This document shows positions 31,895-42,934 of a DNA stretch of 64,000 nt, in pieces. The position numbers and the translations under genes are program-made. The notes under the pieces are model-generated. The model saw only the letters and a program-made list of their open reading frames with translations, did no database searches and was not told the origin of the DNA. The number at the start of each line of letters is the position of its first letter. The stretch's first letter is position 1. The DNA comes from Fulvia fulva (taxonomy: Eukaryota; Ascomycota; Dothideomycetes; Mycosphaerellales; Mycosphaerellaceae): positions 2,604,001 to 2,668,000 of the forward strand of contig NC_063021.1 of assembly GCF_020509005.1 (NCBI RefSeq). The letters are read 5' to 3'.

Positions 31895-34696
31895 GTACCC
31901 CCCCTCTAAAAACGCGTCTTAGTCCTCTAAGCGTTATCTATCTTATACGGCCACTTGCCCGTACTACTCTATAACCGTACGAAAGTCTAATTATTCTCTA
32001 ATGCCTTATTATTATCTAGTAATACATCTATATCCTGTCTATCTATAACTAGCCTATCCGCGACCGGCTCCTTTCGAGAAATATACTACCTAGTTAGCTA
32101 GCTTACCCTAGACCTAAGTCTATCTTCGGCTAGTACTTACGTATAATTATTATAGCCTAGGTTAGGTATTATTATAGGCTCTATAGGTTTTACTTAAGTA
32201 TCGGTATAACTACCGGTACTATCGTAGAGCTAAGGGTAGTAGGTAATACCGGAGTCCTTAGTTAAGATAGTAGGCTTTTCCGTAACCTAGCTAGTATAGC
32301 AGTACGTAGTAAATATATACTAAGTAGATTCTATTAGAGGTATAGCTCGAGACAACTTATTCGTAACGGTGTTACTATTAACCCTAATCGTATTAAGCCC
32401 GAGCACCTTATTACTTAGGAGGACCTAATTAGATAGAGCTACGAAGCCTATAGGCGTAGACAACTCCGGCCGGTTATAGTGAAAATCTATAATAGCGGCG
32501 GCCGCGTATTTAAACATATTCTTAGCCGGTCACTAGGTCTTACTATCCTCCTTATTCTAATATCTAAGCCATTTTACCTTAGACTAAGTGTCTACTTTAC
32601 GCTTCTACCCCTTCTTTACTTTACCTACTCGCTTACGGGTATATATATCTTAGATCTTCTCTACCTTATATATATATATATATAGGTATTACGACTATAA
32701 TAGCGACTATATTAGCTTCGGTAGTATCGGGCTCGATAGTTATCGGCGGTAGTAGTACTAGATACTAGCCTTCGAGTAGTAGGAAATCGGGATGATCGGC
32801 TCGCTAAAGTAACGAGGTATAAAAGTAGTTATCGAGTCCTACTATAGCGTCCGATAATCTCAGTTTATATAAGAGCTTAGCTAGTATAACTTCTATAATC
32901 TAGTACGGGCTAGCGTATCTTCTATCGAGCTTCTTAGATAGTCGAGTCGTATAGATGTTCTTAGTACTTAGGTATACCTAGTCGCCTACTTTATAGTCTA
33001 GCGGGATACTTCGGTAGCTGTTTACTACTTTAGCTTAGAGAGCTTATAACATCCGTATATTTTCTTAAAGGTACTTATAAAGGTCGCAAATTCGGCGTTC
33101 GAAGGCTTTAGCCGATCGCGTATCTAGTCGCTAGAGAGTAGTTAGTCCTCCCTCTTTTCTAGCGCTTAGGTCTACGCGCTCTATAAACTTAGGGTTATAG
33201 CCTAAAGTAGCGTAGAATAGCGACATACTAGTAGTCTTAGAAAGGTAGTTATTAATCGCGAACTAAGCTAGACAAAGCTATTCTACCTAGTTATCTTATG
33301 CCTCGTTAGTAAATATACGGAGATACTGTTCTATTACTTAGTTAGTACGTTCCGACTATCTATTAGTTTCTAGATAGTATAAAGAACTTAGCTTACGACT
33401 TGTACGAAGTATCTTATAAAGTTTCTTCTAGAAGGTAGTAACCTATTACTTGCCGCGGTCTAAAGTAATAGTATTAGGAAATCCGCGTCGGAAGAAGATA
33501 TACTTAAGGAAAAGTCTTACCGTATTCTATATAGTTATCGCTCCGATCGGAATGAGCTCGACTTCCTTCGTTAGCCTATCTATTACGGTTATAATGTTGT
33601 TATAGGTTATACTATCGAGGGTGCTATTAGGAAGTTCGACTACAAAGTCTACCGCGATATACCTCTAAGGTCGGTCCTATACTAAAAGTAGGTATAATAA
33701 TCTAGGTAGCTAGGAGTATAGAGATTTCCTCGTACGGTATATACGGTAATTCGCGGTATCTCTACGTACTAATCTTACTAAGCCAGGCTAATAGAATTCT
33801 CGTACTACGAGTTTATAGGTTCGAGCTCGTCCTAGATATCCTACTACTAGAGCGTTATGATTTATTCTAATAAGCCGAGTCCGTAGGGCCTCGTTATCGG
33901 GTACCTATAGGCTCTAACTATCGTACTAGTTTCGTATATACAATATATCACTATCTACATTATAGTACGTAGGGTGTATCTTCGCCTTCTATAAGAGTAG
34001 AGGAATAGTACTATCTTTCCGTAATATCTTAATTACTACCTTAAGTTCTTAGTCTAGGGCGTAAGTAGTCGTTATATAGTACTCGAGTTTAGCTTCGACT
34101 TCGGCTTTATTCGTAGTCTATACTTTCTAAGCTAGTACTAGTTATATTTGAAGTACCTGTTCTAGTTCTAGCGTGAACTTAGTTGCTTTAGGATTTAGGG
34201 GAGTCGTCTCTTCTTCTTCGGGCGTATCTTCGATAGTAGCTCGTATAGAGTCGATCTTAAGGAATCGCTCTAGCGGAAGTAATGTCTAATACTAGTACTG
34301 ATTTCTCGGATCGTCCACCCCCTACGGAAGGTCCTAGCTACGTCTCCTTAGGCTGTCTAGCTTCGTTCCTTATATACCTAGGCGGTATATAATCTAGAAG
34401 TTAAATTGTAATAGAAATTCTGCCTATCGCGCTTATCGGCGATTTAGCTACTTCGTAGTCATAAAATATTCGAGGTTCTTATAGTCTATAAACACTTTGA
34501 CTAGATCGCCGTCCTCGTCTACTTCGCTAGTAAGCTCCGGGCGCTACTCTTCGAATGCTTTAATAATCGCGAGGAGTTCCTTATCGTAGATCTCGTAATT
34601 ATACTCCTAGGGGCTCAGCTTCTTCGAATAGAAAGCTATAGAATGTAACACTCCCTACTCGTCGTATTATAAGAGCACACCTATATTAATAAAGTC
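31895..34696 (-). pseudogene. Gypsy C pol relic, C-terminal part (RNase H end, integrase, chromodomain)
   Basis: Colinear with about 14965-17620 of the intact pol, with dense RIP stops. It carries an extra segment of about 108 bp (32204-32311) in the region after the chromodomain that the intact copy lacks. LINE I interrupts it at 34696 in the RNase H region. A 68-codon ORF at 32479-32685 is a chance frame. Confidence 0.9.
34681..34696. repeat. Left TSD of LINE I
   Basis: CTATATTAATAAAGTC, repeated at 39565-39580. Both copies carry the RIP-mutated form of the gypsy sequence (compare 17612-17630 in the intact copy). The first bases overlap the tail repeat, so the true TSD may be slightly shorter. 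Confidence 0.9.
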
Positions 34697-34727
34697 AGGG
34701 ACTATATATCGACTACGAGGTGACACG

Positions 34728-35987
34728 ATGATAGCGATCGCAGGAAACGACCAGGAGCAGGAGAGTAACGAGTGGAAGGAGGTCTGCAGGAAGGCAGAAA
34801 CAATGGCAATGGCAGGAGATGGCGAGCACCCAGAAAGAGCACTTAAGGGGATGATTTTGGAGCTCCTTGGAGGGCTAAAGGCACTAAGGAGCCAAACAGG
34901 ACAGATCATTAACAGGACAGTAGCAGCAGCAGCAAAGAAGAGGACACAGGAAGGCCAGAAACTAAGCCAACCAACCTGGGCAGCAGTTGCATCCCAAAAC
35001 CCTCCCCCCCAGAAAACAGCTATCAAGGTCTACATTTCCGACCAGCAAGAGCAGAAAGAGATCGAGGGCCTGTCAGGCAAGGAGATCATACAGAAGATTG
35101 GGATACAAGGCATCATTGGAGCCAGGAAAGAGAAGGGAGGTGTCCTTAAGCTGTTCACAGCACAGGAGCAAGACAGGAAGAGGCTAGAGACACAGAAGGA
35201 GTGGACAGTCAAACTAGGCAAGACGGCTAAGGTCTCACACCAACAAAATATGGTTATTGCCCATGGGATGACCACAAAGTTTGACATTGAAGGAGACCTT
35301 AAGAGGCTGCAGGACCAGAACCAGGCTGTATGCCCAGGGCTACAGATCACAAAAGCAGCATGGGTCAACAGAAAGACAAAGGACACAAAGAGAGAGTCTT
35401 CTCTAGTGCTCTGGATAGGCACTGTAGAACAGGCAAACACCGTGCTTGACAAGGGCATCTTCTGGGAATGCGAAAGAATGGACACAGAAATCCATAGAAG
35501 CGCCCACAGACTACTGCAATGCTTCAAGTGCCAACAGTATGGTCATATCTCTACTAGATGCCCAAGCCAAAAGGACACTTGTTCCCACTGTGCTGGTAGC
35601 CACAAAGTACAGAATTGCACAGCCCCAAAGAGTGAAGCCAGATGTGCATGCTGTGGAAAGAAACACCCTTCCTGGTCCCAAGACTGCACAGCTAGGATTG
35701 AGGCAAAGAGGAGGGCAAGAGAAGCCAGGATCAACACCCCTATCAGATTCCAGACAGGGACAATCACCCAAGAACCCCTAAGGACTGTCTACAACCCTCT
35801 GAAAAGAGGCAGAACAGAAGAGACCACACAGGCCCAAGGCCACCCTGCTATGGGTAGACCAAAATCAATTGTGGTTGCAGGAAGAGACCCGTCACAAAGC
35901 AGGCTCAACCTTACCACAATCCCAAATAGCAGCCAGCAGCAGGAAGCACGAGAAGACCAGCAGGAGACCAGCATGGATGAGTCATGA
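34728..35987 (+). CDS. LINE I ORF1: gag-like RNA-binding protein with three zinc knuckles
   Basis: 419 residues. The N-terminal half is charged and helical, rich in Gln, Lys and Glu. The middle (about 95-260) resembles the RNA-binding domain region of Tad1/I-type ORF1 proteins by position. Three Cys/His knuckles lie at residues 265-320: CX2CX4HX4C (CFKCQQYGHISTRC), CX2CX3HX4C (CSHCAGSHKVQNC) and CX2CX3HX6C (CACCGKKH). Family knowledge: ORF1p coats LINE RNA in the ribonucleoprotein. The first ATG lies 31 bp after the insertion point; the second in-frame start is some way on, so the N-terminus may be shortened. Its TGA overlaps the ORF2 ATG by 4 bases. Reverse-strand ORFs here are shadows. Confidence 0.9.
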   Translation: MIAIAGNDQEQESNEWKEVCRKAETMAMAGDGEHPERALKGMILELLGGLKALRSQTGQIINRTVAAAAKKRTQEGQKLSQPTWAAVASQNPPPQKTAIKVYISDQQEQKEIEGLSGKEIIQKIGIQGIIGARKEKGGVLKLFTAQEQDRKRLETQKEWTVKLGKTAKVSHQQNMVIAHGMTTKFDIEGDLKRLQDQNQAVCPGLQITKAAWVNRKTKDTKRESSLVLWIGTVEQANTVLDKGIFWECERMDTEIHRSAHRLLQCFKCQQYGHISTRCPSQKDTCSHCAGSHKVQNCTAPKSEARCACCGKKHPSWSQDCTARIEAKRRAREARINTPIRFQTGTITQEPLRTVYNPLKRGRTEETTQAQGHPAMGRPKSIVVAGRDPSQSRLNLTTIPNSSQQQEAREDQQETSMDES

Positions 35988-38900
35988 TTGAGACACCTAA
36001 TCTTACCACTATCCAGTACAATGTCAACAAAAGCCAGCACAAGGTCCAGAGAAGCTTTCTCCAAGCACTGGACCCAAAGAAACACCTAGTCATTGCAGTC
36101 CAGGAACCTTGGATCAACAGCAAATCTAACAGACCATCTACTGCTAACGACCCAAGGTATCACACACTCCTAGCCAAACAAGGCACCCCTAGAACATGCA
36201 TGTACATCAGCAAAGAGATGGCAACAGACAGCTGGGAACAAATCCAACAGGAAGGGGGAGACATCACCTCAGTCAGACTCAACACCAACCAAGGCAGCAT
36301 CCACATCCACAGTGTATACAACCCACCCCCCAGCTCCAGAAGCAGCACCCAGCTGGGCACACTACAACAGCTGCCAGACATCCTGCAGAGTGACTCCCAA
36401 CACATCGTGCTGGGAGACTTCAACTTGCACCATCCTACATAGGGATCAGACTTTGCACCTGCCCATCACTTCCTAGCTAACAGACTCCTCTCCACTACCC
36501 AAAGCAACAACATGCACCTAGTTACCCCAAAGGGCCTAACTACCTGGTCACAGAGAGCAAGCTCAAGCACCATTGACCTGTGCTTTGCATCACATGACCT
36601 GCAGCAGAAGGTCACCAGATGCTGGGTTAACCAGGACTTGGAGTCCTCATCAGATCACCTCCCAATTCAGGTGGAGTTTGAAACACAGACACAGCAGGAA
36701 GGAGACCTAGAACCTCAGCTGGCCTGGAAGGCAGCCAACTGGGAACAGATCAGACAAGACCTGGAACAGAAGCTAGCTGGACTAGAGACCAGGAGACTGG
36801 AAACAGCCTTAGACATAGACCAAGCAGTGGCAGAACTGGTTAGAACAATGCAGGAAACTGCGGCAGCCCACACCAGAGAAAAGAAACAGTCACTGTACCA
36901 GAAGCCATTCTGGACAAAGGAATGCTCAGAGAAGGTCAAGGCAGCCAGGCAGGCCAGGAGAGCCCTTACCCAGAGCCACTCCCAGGAAGCATGGGACAGA
37001 TACAACCAGGCAACCAGAGACAAGAAGGCCCAGATCAAGAGGGACAAGATGCTGGAGTGGAGGTCAACAGTTGGATCCATTACCCAGAATCCTGAGAAGA
37101 TGTGGAAACTAGCAAAGTGGGCAAGACAACCCACACAGGACAGAAACATGCTGCCCCAGTTTCCAAACATTGAAGACCAGGAAGGAGTAATCCAACACAC
37201 TCTCCCAGGAAAGGCACAGGCATTGGGGAAACATTTCTTTGGCACACAGGTAGAAGCTGACCTGCAGGATCTGGAGGGCAGTGTGTATCCAACACCGCTA
37301 GAGCAATCCTGCACAGTGGGAGAGGGAGAGATCAAGAGCATCATTAAGACACTCTCAGGAAACAAGGCCCCAGGACCAGATGGGATTCCAAACTTGTTCA
37401 TCAAGACATGCAAGGACCAGATCTCCCCTGCACTGTCAAACATCTTTTCACAGTGCATGGCCCAAGGACACTGCCCTAAACACTTCAAGGAGTCACTGAC
37501 TGTGGTCTTGAGAAAACCACAGAAAGAGGACTACACAAAGCTAAAGGCATACAGACCTATTGCCTTGCTCAACACACTAGGCAAACTCCTGGAAAAGATC
37601 ATAGCAGAAAGGCTGACAAACCTAGCTGAAGAACATGGAATCCTTCCTGAAGAACAGATGGGAGGCAGGAAACAAAGATCAACACTAACAGCTGTGGAAC
37701 TTATCACAGAGCAGATCAGGACCCTGTGGCACTTTGGGAACAACAAAGCAGCCACACTCCTCTCACTGGACATATCAGGAGCCTTTGACAATGTCTCACA
37801 CCAGAGGCTGATCCACATCCTAAAACAGAAGGCTATCCCTAACTGGACAGTCCAGTTCATCCAGTCGTTCCTCAAAGGCAGAACCACAAGACTAAGACTG
37901 GGCAGATACAAATCTGACAGCATGCCTACAGAGACAGGAATCCCACAGGGATCAACAATGTCTCTAATCCTGTTTCTCCTCTTTATGGCAGACCTGCCAG
38001 CAAAGCTAAACTCCAGAAACACATCAGCCTCAGGGTTTGTGGATGACACAAACATCCTAGCCTGGTCAGACAGCACAGAAGAGAACTGCAGAATCTTGCA
38101 GAAGAAACACAAGGAATGTGAGGAATGGGCCAGGAAACATGGAGCCAGATTTGCCCCAGAGAAGTATCAACTCATCCACTTCAGTAGAGCCAGAAACAGA
38201 CACAATATGCAAGCCCCAATCACTATTCAGGGACACACAACAGAACCCTCTAGTGAATTAAGGGTGCTAGGAATATGGATGGATCCAAAGCTTAGCTGGG
38301 GACCACAGGTCAAGAAAGCACAGGCAAGAGCAGACAACAACAGGCAATCAATTGACAGGCTTACAGCCTCCACATGGGGAGCCACATTTGCGAAAGCAAA
38401 GGTTATGTACAAGGCCATTGTGAAGCCAGCCATGCTATATGGAGCCCAGATCTGGTCAGCCCAAGACAAGATCCCAAAGAGAATTGCAGATCCCATCAGC
38501 AGAGCCCAAGCCTCCTGTCTGAAAAAGGTGCTTGGAGCATACAAGTCAACTCCAACAAGGGTGGTCGAAATGGAGTCTGGCTCCCCACCAGCCAAGCTCT
38601 ACCTTCAAGGGTTGAGATACCAGTATGCAGGAAAGACGTCTGCATACCCAGCCCAGCTAGTAATCCAGAAGGCAGTCAACAAAATCAGGAGCCAGTGCAC
38701 AAGAAGGCACAGACAAGCAAGACCCAATCCAGCCCCACAGAAGCAGCAGGACCTGCAGAAGTTCAAAGAGCTAACAGAACAGCTGCACCTAGCCCAGCAG
38801 GAACAGGACAGAAGGGCTCAAGGGAGAGGATCAGCAGCCAGCCAAGGGAAGAGGCAACAGTCTCTAGCTGAAAGGATGGCAGGACTCCTCTGGAAGACTG

Positions 38901-39370
38901 AATGGACAAGAACCCCACAGAGGCCAGGAACCCCAAAGGCACTCCAACAGTTTGGTAGCCACAACTACCTACTGTACTCAGACCTAACCAGGTCAGAAGC
39001 AAGCATAGCAATACAAATCCGCTCTGAACACATCGGAGTCAGGGCATACCTGCATCAGAGAAAAGTCCCAGGTATCGAAGACAAGAGTTGCCCATGCGGC
39101 TACCTGTCCCAGAATGTCGAACATAGACTTCTGGTTTGCAAAGAATGGAGTACAGGGAGAGGTGAATGGAGGGCAAGGGCAAGGAACAGAAACTTCCAAG
39201 CCATGATTAGCAATAAGGGAGACCTCCAGAGAATTACAAGGTGGATCATCCACCAAGGATTTTTGGAGCAGTTCTCTCTTACTAGGGAAACAGAGAGATG
39301 GATTGAGGAGAGAAAGAAGGAGGAGGAGAGCAGGAAGAGGGGGACAACTCCAGGGTTGCAGACAAGGTAG
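35984..39370 (+). pseudogene. LINE I ORF2: endonuclease and reverse transcriptase, one in-frame stop
   Basis: 1,128 residues if read through one TAG at 36440-36442. The N-terminal EEP endonuclease has QEPW, VYNPPP, GDFNLHHP, then the stop, then TIDL and SSDHLP. The RT has PGPDGIPN, YRPIALLNTLGKLLEKI, LSLDISGAFDNV, GIPQGS and catalytic FVDD at 38036-38047. The C-terminus has a CXCX8HX4C zinc motif (CPCGYLSQNVEH, near 39090-39140) and no RNase H. The stop replaces the Trp that normally follows GDFNLHHP-type motifs; TGG to TAG is a CpA to TpA change on the other strand, the RIP context. From 36512 a 952-codon frame with RT but only part of the endonuclease stays open. Start ATG overlaps the ORF1 stop (ATGA). 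Confidence 0.93.
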
Positions 39371-39564
39371 TCAGAGGCTAACCACCATGACACTAGTGCA
39401 CCCTAATGGAAGGAAAACTGAGAACTCATGGCAAGGAAGCTATTAGAGAAGGAGAGGAGGTTTTTACCTAGGAATAGGTTTCCTACCTTATGCAGTAACA
39501 TATATAGACATAAACCCGCATGGGCCGGAGGGCACCACAACGGGTAAATGAATCATCTATCTAT
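39371..39564 (+). other. LINE I 3' UTR with hairpin and (TATC)n tail
   Basis: It holds a potential hairpin at about 39455-39487 (AGGAGG pairing with CCTACCT through a one-base bulge, loop beginning TTTTTACC and ending GGTTT), a GGCCGGAGGGCAC block and the tetranucleotide tail. The same layout is found in families F and H, so it is probably the site recognised by the LINE RT. Confidence 0.65.
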
Positions 39565-39580
39565 CTATATTAATAAAGTC
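39565..39580. repeat. Right TSD of LINE I
   Basis: Identical to 34681-34696. Confidence 0.9.
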
Positions 39581-41520
39581 TAAGGAGTTAGTCTCGACGA
39601 CGGTCTACCTACCCGGTATATAGTATACTAGTATACCCGCCTTACTAAACGCTACTTTTAACGCCTCGAATACCCTCTAGCAATTATTAGTCTAGTTGAT
39701 TCTACGGTACTTATAATTACTAGGCCTATCTAACTTCGTTAGGTTAGTCAATAGGGATGTAATACGAGAGAAGGTCTCGATAGACCTACGGTAGAAGTTC
39801 GCGAATCCTAGGAAGGCTTAGACATCCTTAAGATTAGTTAGTGCTTCCTAGGTCTATATACATTCCAATTTCTCCGGGTCTATCTCGATGCCCTAGGGTG
39901 TAATAACAAGGCCTAGATATTTTATACGTTCCTAGTAGAACTCGGACTTATCGATATTAATAGTAAGCCCGGTATCTCGTAGCTTAATTAATACCTTTTG
40001 TACGTGTTCGACGTGTTCCTCTAGAGTGTCGCTAAAGATCAGAACGTTATCTAGATATACTAATATAAAGTTATCTAGATGTTCCTATAGAACCTTATTA
40101 ATATATAACTAAAAGGTTACGGGTCCGTTATAGAGGCCGAACGGTAATACGAGGCATTCGTATATACCGTAGCGTATTACGAAAGCTATTAGCTACTCGT
40201 ACCCTTCCGCGATACGTAACTTATTAAAGGCTACTAAAATATCTAGTTTCGTAAAGTACTTCTTTCTATATATACGGTTAAGCGTTTTCTAAATTAATAG
40301 AATAGGATAGCGATTCTTAATAGTAATAGCGTTTGGCCTACGGTAGTTAATATATACTCGTAGCCCTCCTCTAGGCTTTCTTACTACTAATACCGGTGCC
40401 GGTAACTAGCTTGTTTTCTAACTGGCCTTAGGTACCTTACCTTCTAAAGTCTATCCGAGTAACTATTTCTTAACGGCCTTATTCTCCTTCTCGGCTAGTC
40501 CGTATAGCTTTCGATATAGCGGTTCTTAAGGTCCACCGGGTTTAATATAAATCTCGTAGTCGATGCCTAGTCGGTAAGGTAGGAGTCCCTCGTAGTCCTT
40601 TACTAAGAAAGTATCTATAATGTCGTAGTATATAGGCGGGAGCTTCTCTTTAGGATTGTAGTTAAACTACTTGTTTAAGAACTGATCTAGGTTATTAGCT
40701 ACTATCGCGCTTAGTTTAAGGCTATTATCGTTATTGTTGTTATCCTCGCGCCCCGTAGGTATAATATAGAAGCACTCGGCCCTAGACCGGTACGCGTATA
40801 TCTTCTATACGCGCTACGAGACTTCCTAGTAATCCACCTCTTTGCCTACCTCTAGAGCGGACACATTTAGCTCTGCCCCTCCGGCTATAAATCCTACTAA
40901 TTCGCTAGTAAAGGGCTTTAGTCTATATTTTGTTTACTAGGTTCTACCGAGATAGTTTAGAGATTATACTATTGTCGATGTCTTATTATATAGATAGTGA
41001 CCGAAGTAGTAGTTAGATCTAAACGCTACCTCGCTAGTTTCCTAGAAGATGTTCGGGTTATACGCGGAGAGCTACGGTAGTCTAAAGACGATATTGTATT
41101 CGAGGTCGGTAACGTAGTATAGTATTTACTCGTAATAACCGCCGATAACTACGTCTATAAGGGCTATATATATAATCTGACGTACTTCAGCCGATCTATC
41201 TCCTAGTATTAATCGTCTGTTCTTCGTTAAAGGGATCAAGGGGGTTATATATTTAGGTATAAATTCTAATTAAGAAAGAGAGAGGTAGAGGTAGAGTCTA
41301 TAAGGCGGCGAGCCTTTTTATATTATATCATTACGGGTAATACTATATAAGGGTATATAGCTAGTTGTTGTTTATCTAGTATATATACCGATATCTTAAG
41401 CTCCTTACTATAGTCCGTCTCTTATATTCTATATCTCTTAATTTTAGGCTCTTTCTATCTTAGAAAGTTCGGTTACTAACCGCTATCTACTACGCTTAGG
41501 TAGCGGTCGTGCCATTTCCC
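39581..41520 (-). pseudogene. Gypsy C pol relic, N-terminal part (protease, RT)
   Basis: Colinear with about 17630-19580 of the intact pol. The RT catalytic region is legible near 40040-40080. The slippery heptamer is kept as ATTTCCC on the plus strand at 41514-41520. RIP stops occur throughout. Confidence 0.9.
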
Positions 41521-42526
41521 TATTACTATAGGTCGGTAGTAAGGGAGCTAAGGTTAGGGTTGTTTCGTAGGCGTAGAGGGCGGTAGTCGCCGTCGTAACT
41601 ATATATCGGGTATTCGGGGTTCGTTAATACGTACGAGCCTATATAGTAGCGGTAGTACTTACCCTACTTCTTAAGGTCCTCCCGCTACTTACGGTTTAAT
41701 AAAGGTAGGTTCTATAAGTAAACCGGTAGGTCCTCCTTCTTCTTCGTACCTACGTATTATAGTAGTCGCTAGACGATTATAGCGGTCGTACTAGTAGCTA
41801 CGGCGCCTACGGCATTACTACCGCCCTATACGCCGTTATTATTCGAATTAGGATTGCTACGTAGGCGCTCCTTCTATAGATATAGTCGATCGGTCTCGTA
41901 GAAGCGCTTATCTAATACCGTATATTCCTTAATAATATCCTATATATCGTATAAGCGTCTATTTGCTTCCCTATTACCGAAAGTCTTAATAAAGTACTTA
42001 CGGTTTAGGCGGTTACGAAACAGTATTAGCTTAGTCTCGTCGGTCTACTCTATCTAAGTACGTAGCTTCGAGTAGCGAGCGTAGAAGGCAATAAAGGTCT
42101 CGCCCTACTCCTACTTATAGGTAGCGATATTAACTATAGCCTTAGTTCCTTCGTTACGGGTACCGTACTAGCGCGTTATCTAATCTAGTAGTTCTTTACT
42201 AGTCTTGAACTCGTTAAATAATTGTTGTCTAGGCACGGGGATCCTCGGCTTAATACTTCTCTAAGAGTTACCCTATATCTATCTATATATAAAACGTAGG
42301 CCGTCTACCTCGGAGCGGAAAGTAGTTATAGTCAGCTTAAGAAATACGCTACTATACTAACTGTCGAAGTTAGGGTCGTTATCGTTCTTAAAGTACTTCG
42401 GGTTAGGCACGCCCTTACTAACCTCGATACCGCGTATTAGAGTACGGTTAATAGTGAATAGGCGTTCTAAAAGTTCGGTTAGGGGAGTCTATATACGGGT
42501 ATTACGCGCTCGAGAGTCGCGACCGT
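41503..42526 (-). pseudogene. Gypsy C gag relic, C-terminal part
   Basis: Homologous to about 19556-20605 of the intact gag: zinc-knuckle region near 41620-41680 and capsid-like domain near 41880-42340. Interrupted by Copia J at 42526, just before the sequence encoding the Arg/Asn-rich stretch. Confidence 0.88.
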
Positions 42527-42934
42527 TATTAATTAGTTATAGTATATATATATACGGAAGTTAGGACACGTAATAGGGAAGGAGGAAGGACTAATATAGT
42601 ATATAAAGGTATATAGTAGAACAGTATTTAGTACTAAAGGTGTCTCTACTATCGGTATAGAGACTACGTCTCTTATACCTATATAGAGGGATATTACTCT
42701 AGTCCTAGTTCTATTTTACTACGCCTTATCGGTTTTACCTTTATCTTATCCTATAACGGCAGTTCCTCCGACAGTCTCGTACTAACTAGCTAAGTAACTT
42801 TAGGTCCTCTAAGTCGCTCCTACTATTCGTACGGTATCTCGGTAGTATTACCGTACTATTGTCTCGACTAGCTTAGTATATACTAAGTTAGTCTTAGTAC
42901 CGTACGACATACCTACTAACCTATATTTGTAATA
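42527..42934 (-). repeat. 3' LTR of Copia J
   Basis: 408 bp, homologous to 47627-48034, with mostly C/T and G/A differences. Confidence 0.9.

Larger units (their letters stand above)
34697..39564 (+). mobile_element. LINE I: near-intact Tad1/I-clade non-LTR retrotransposon
   Basis: 4,868 bp with ORF1 (34728-35987), ORF2 (35984-39370, one internal stop), a 194-bp 3' UTR and a (TATC)n tail at about 39554-39564. It is not RIP-mutated. Removing it and one 16-bp TSD restores colinearity of gypsy C with the intact gypsy. The 5' UTR is only 31 bp and starts with 23 bp that also occur in LINE family F, so the 5' end may be truncated or chimeric. Confidence 0.95.

Noticed and set aside
34667..35026. 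Minus-strand ORFs across LINE I (for example 34667-35026, 36715-37488, 37531-38112)
   Set aside because: Antisense shadows of ORF1 and ORF2; translations are hydrophobic or Cys/Ser-rich without recognisable domains.
41514..41520. Conservation of the slippery heptamer in RIP-mutated copies as evidence of selection
   Set aside because: The heptamer contains no CpA or TpG, so RIP would leave it untouched in any case.
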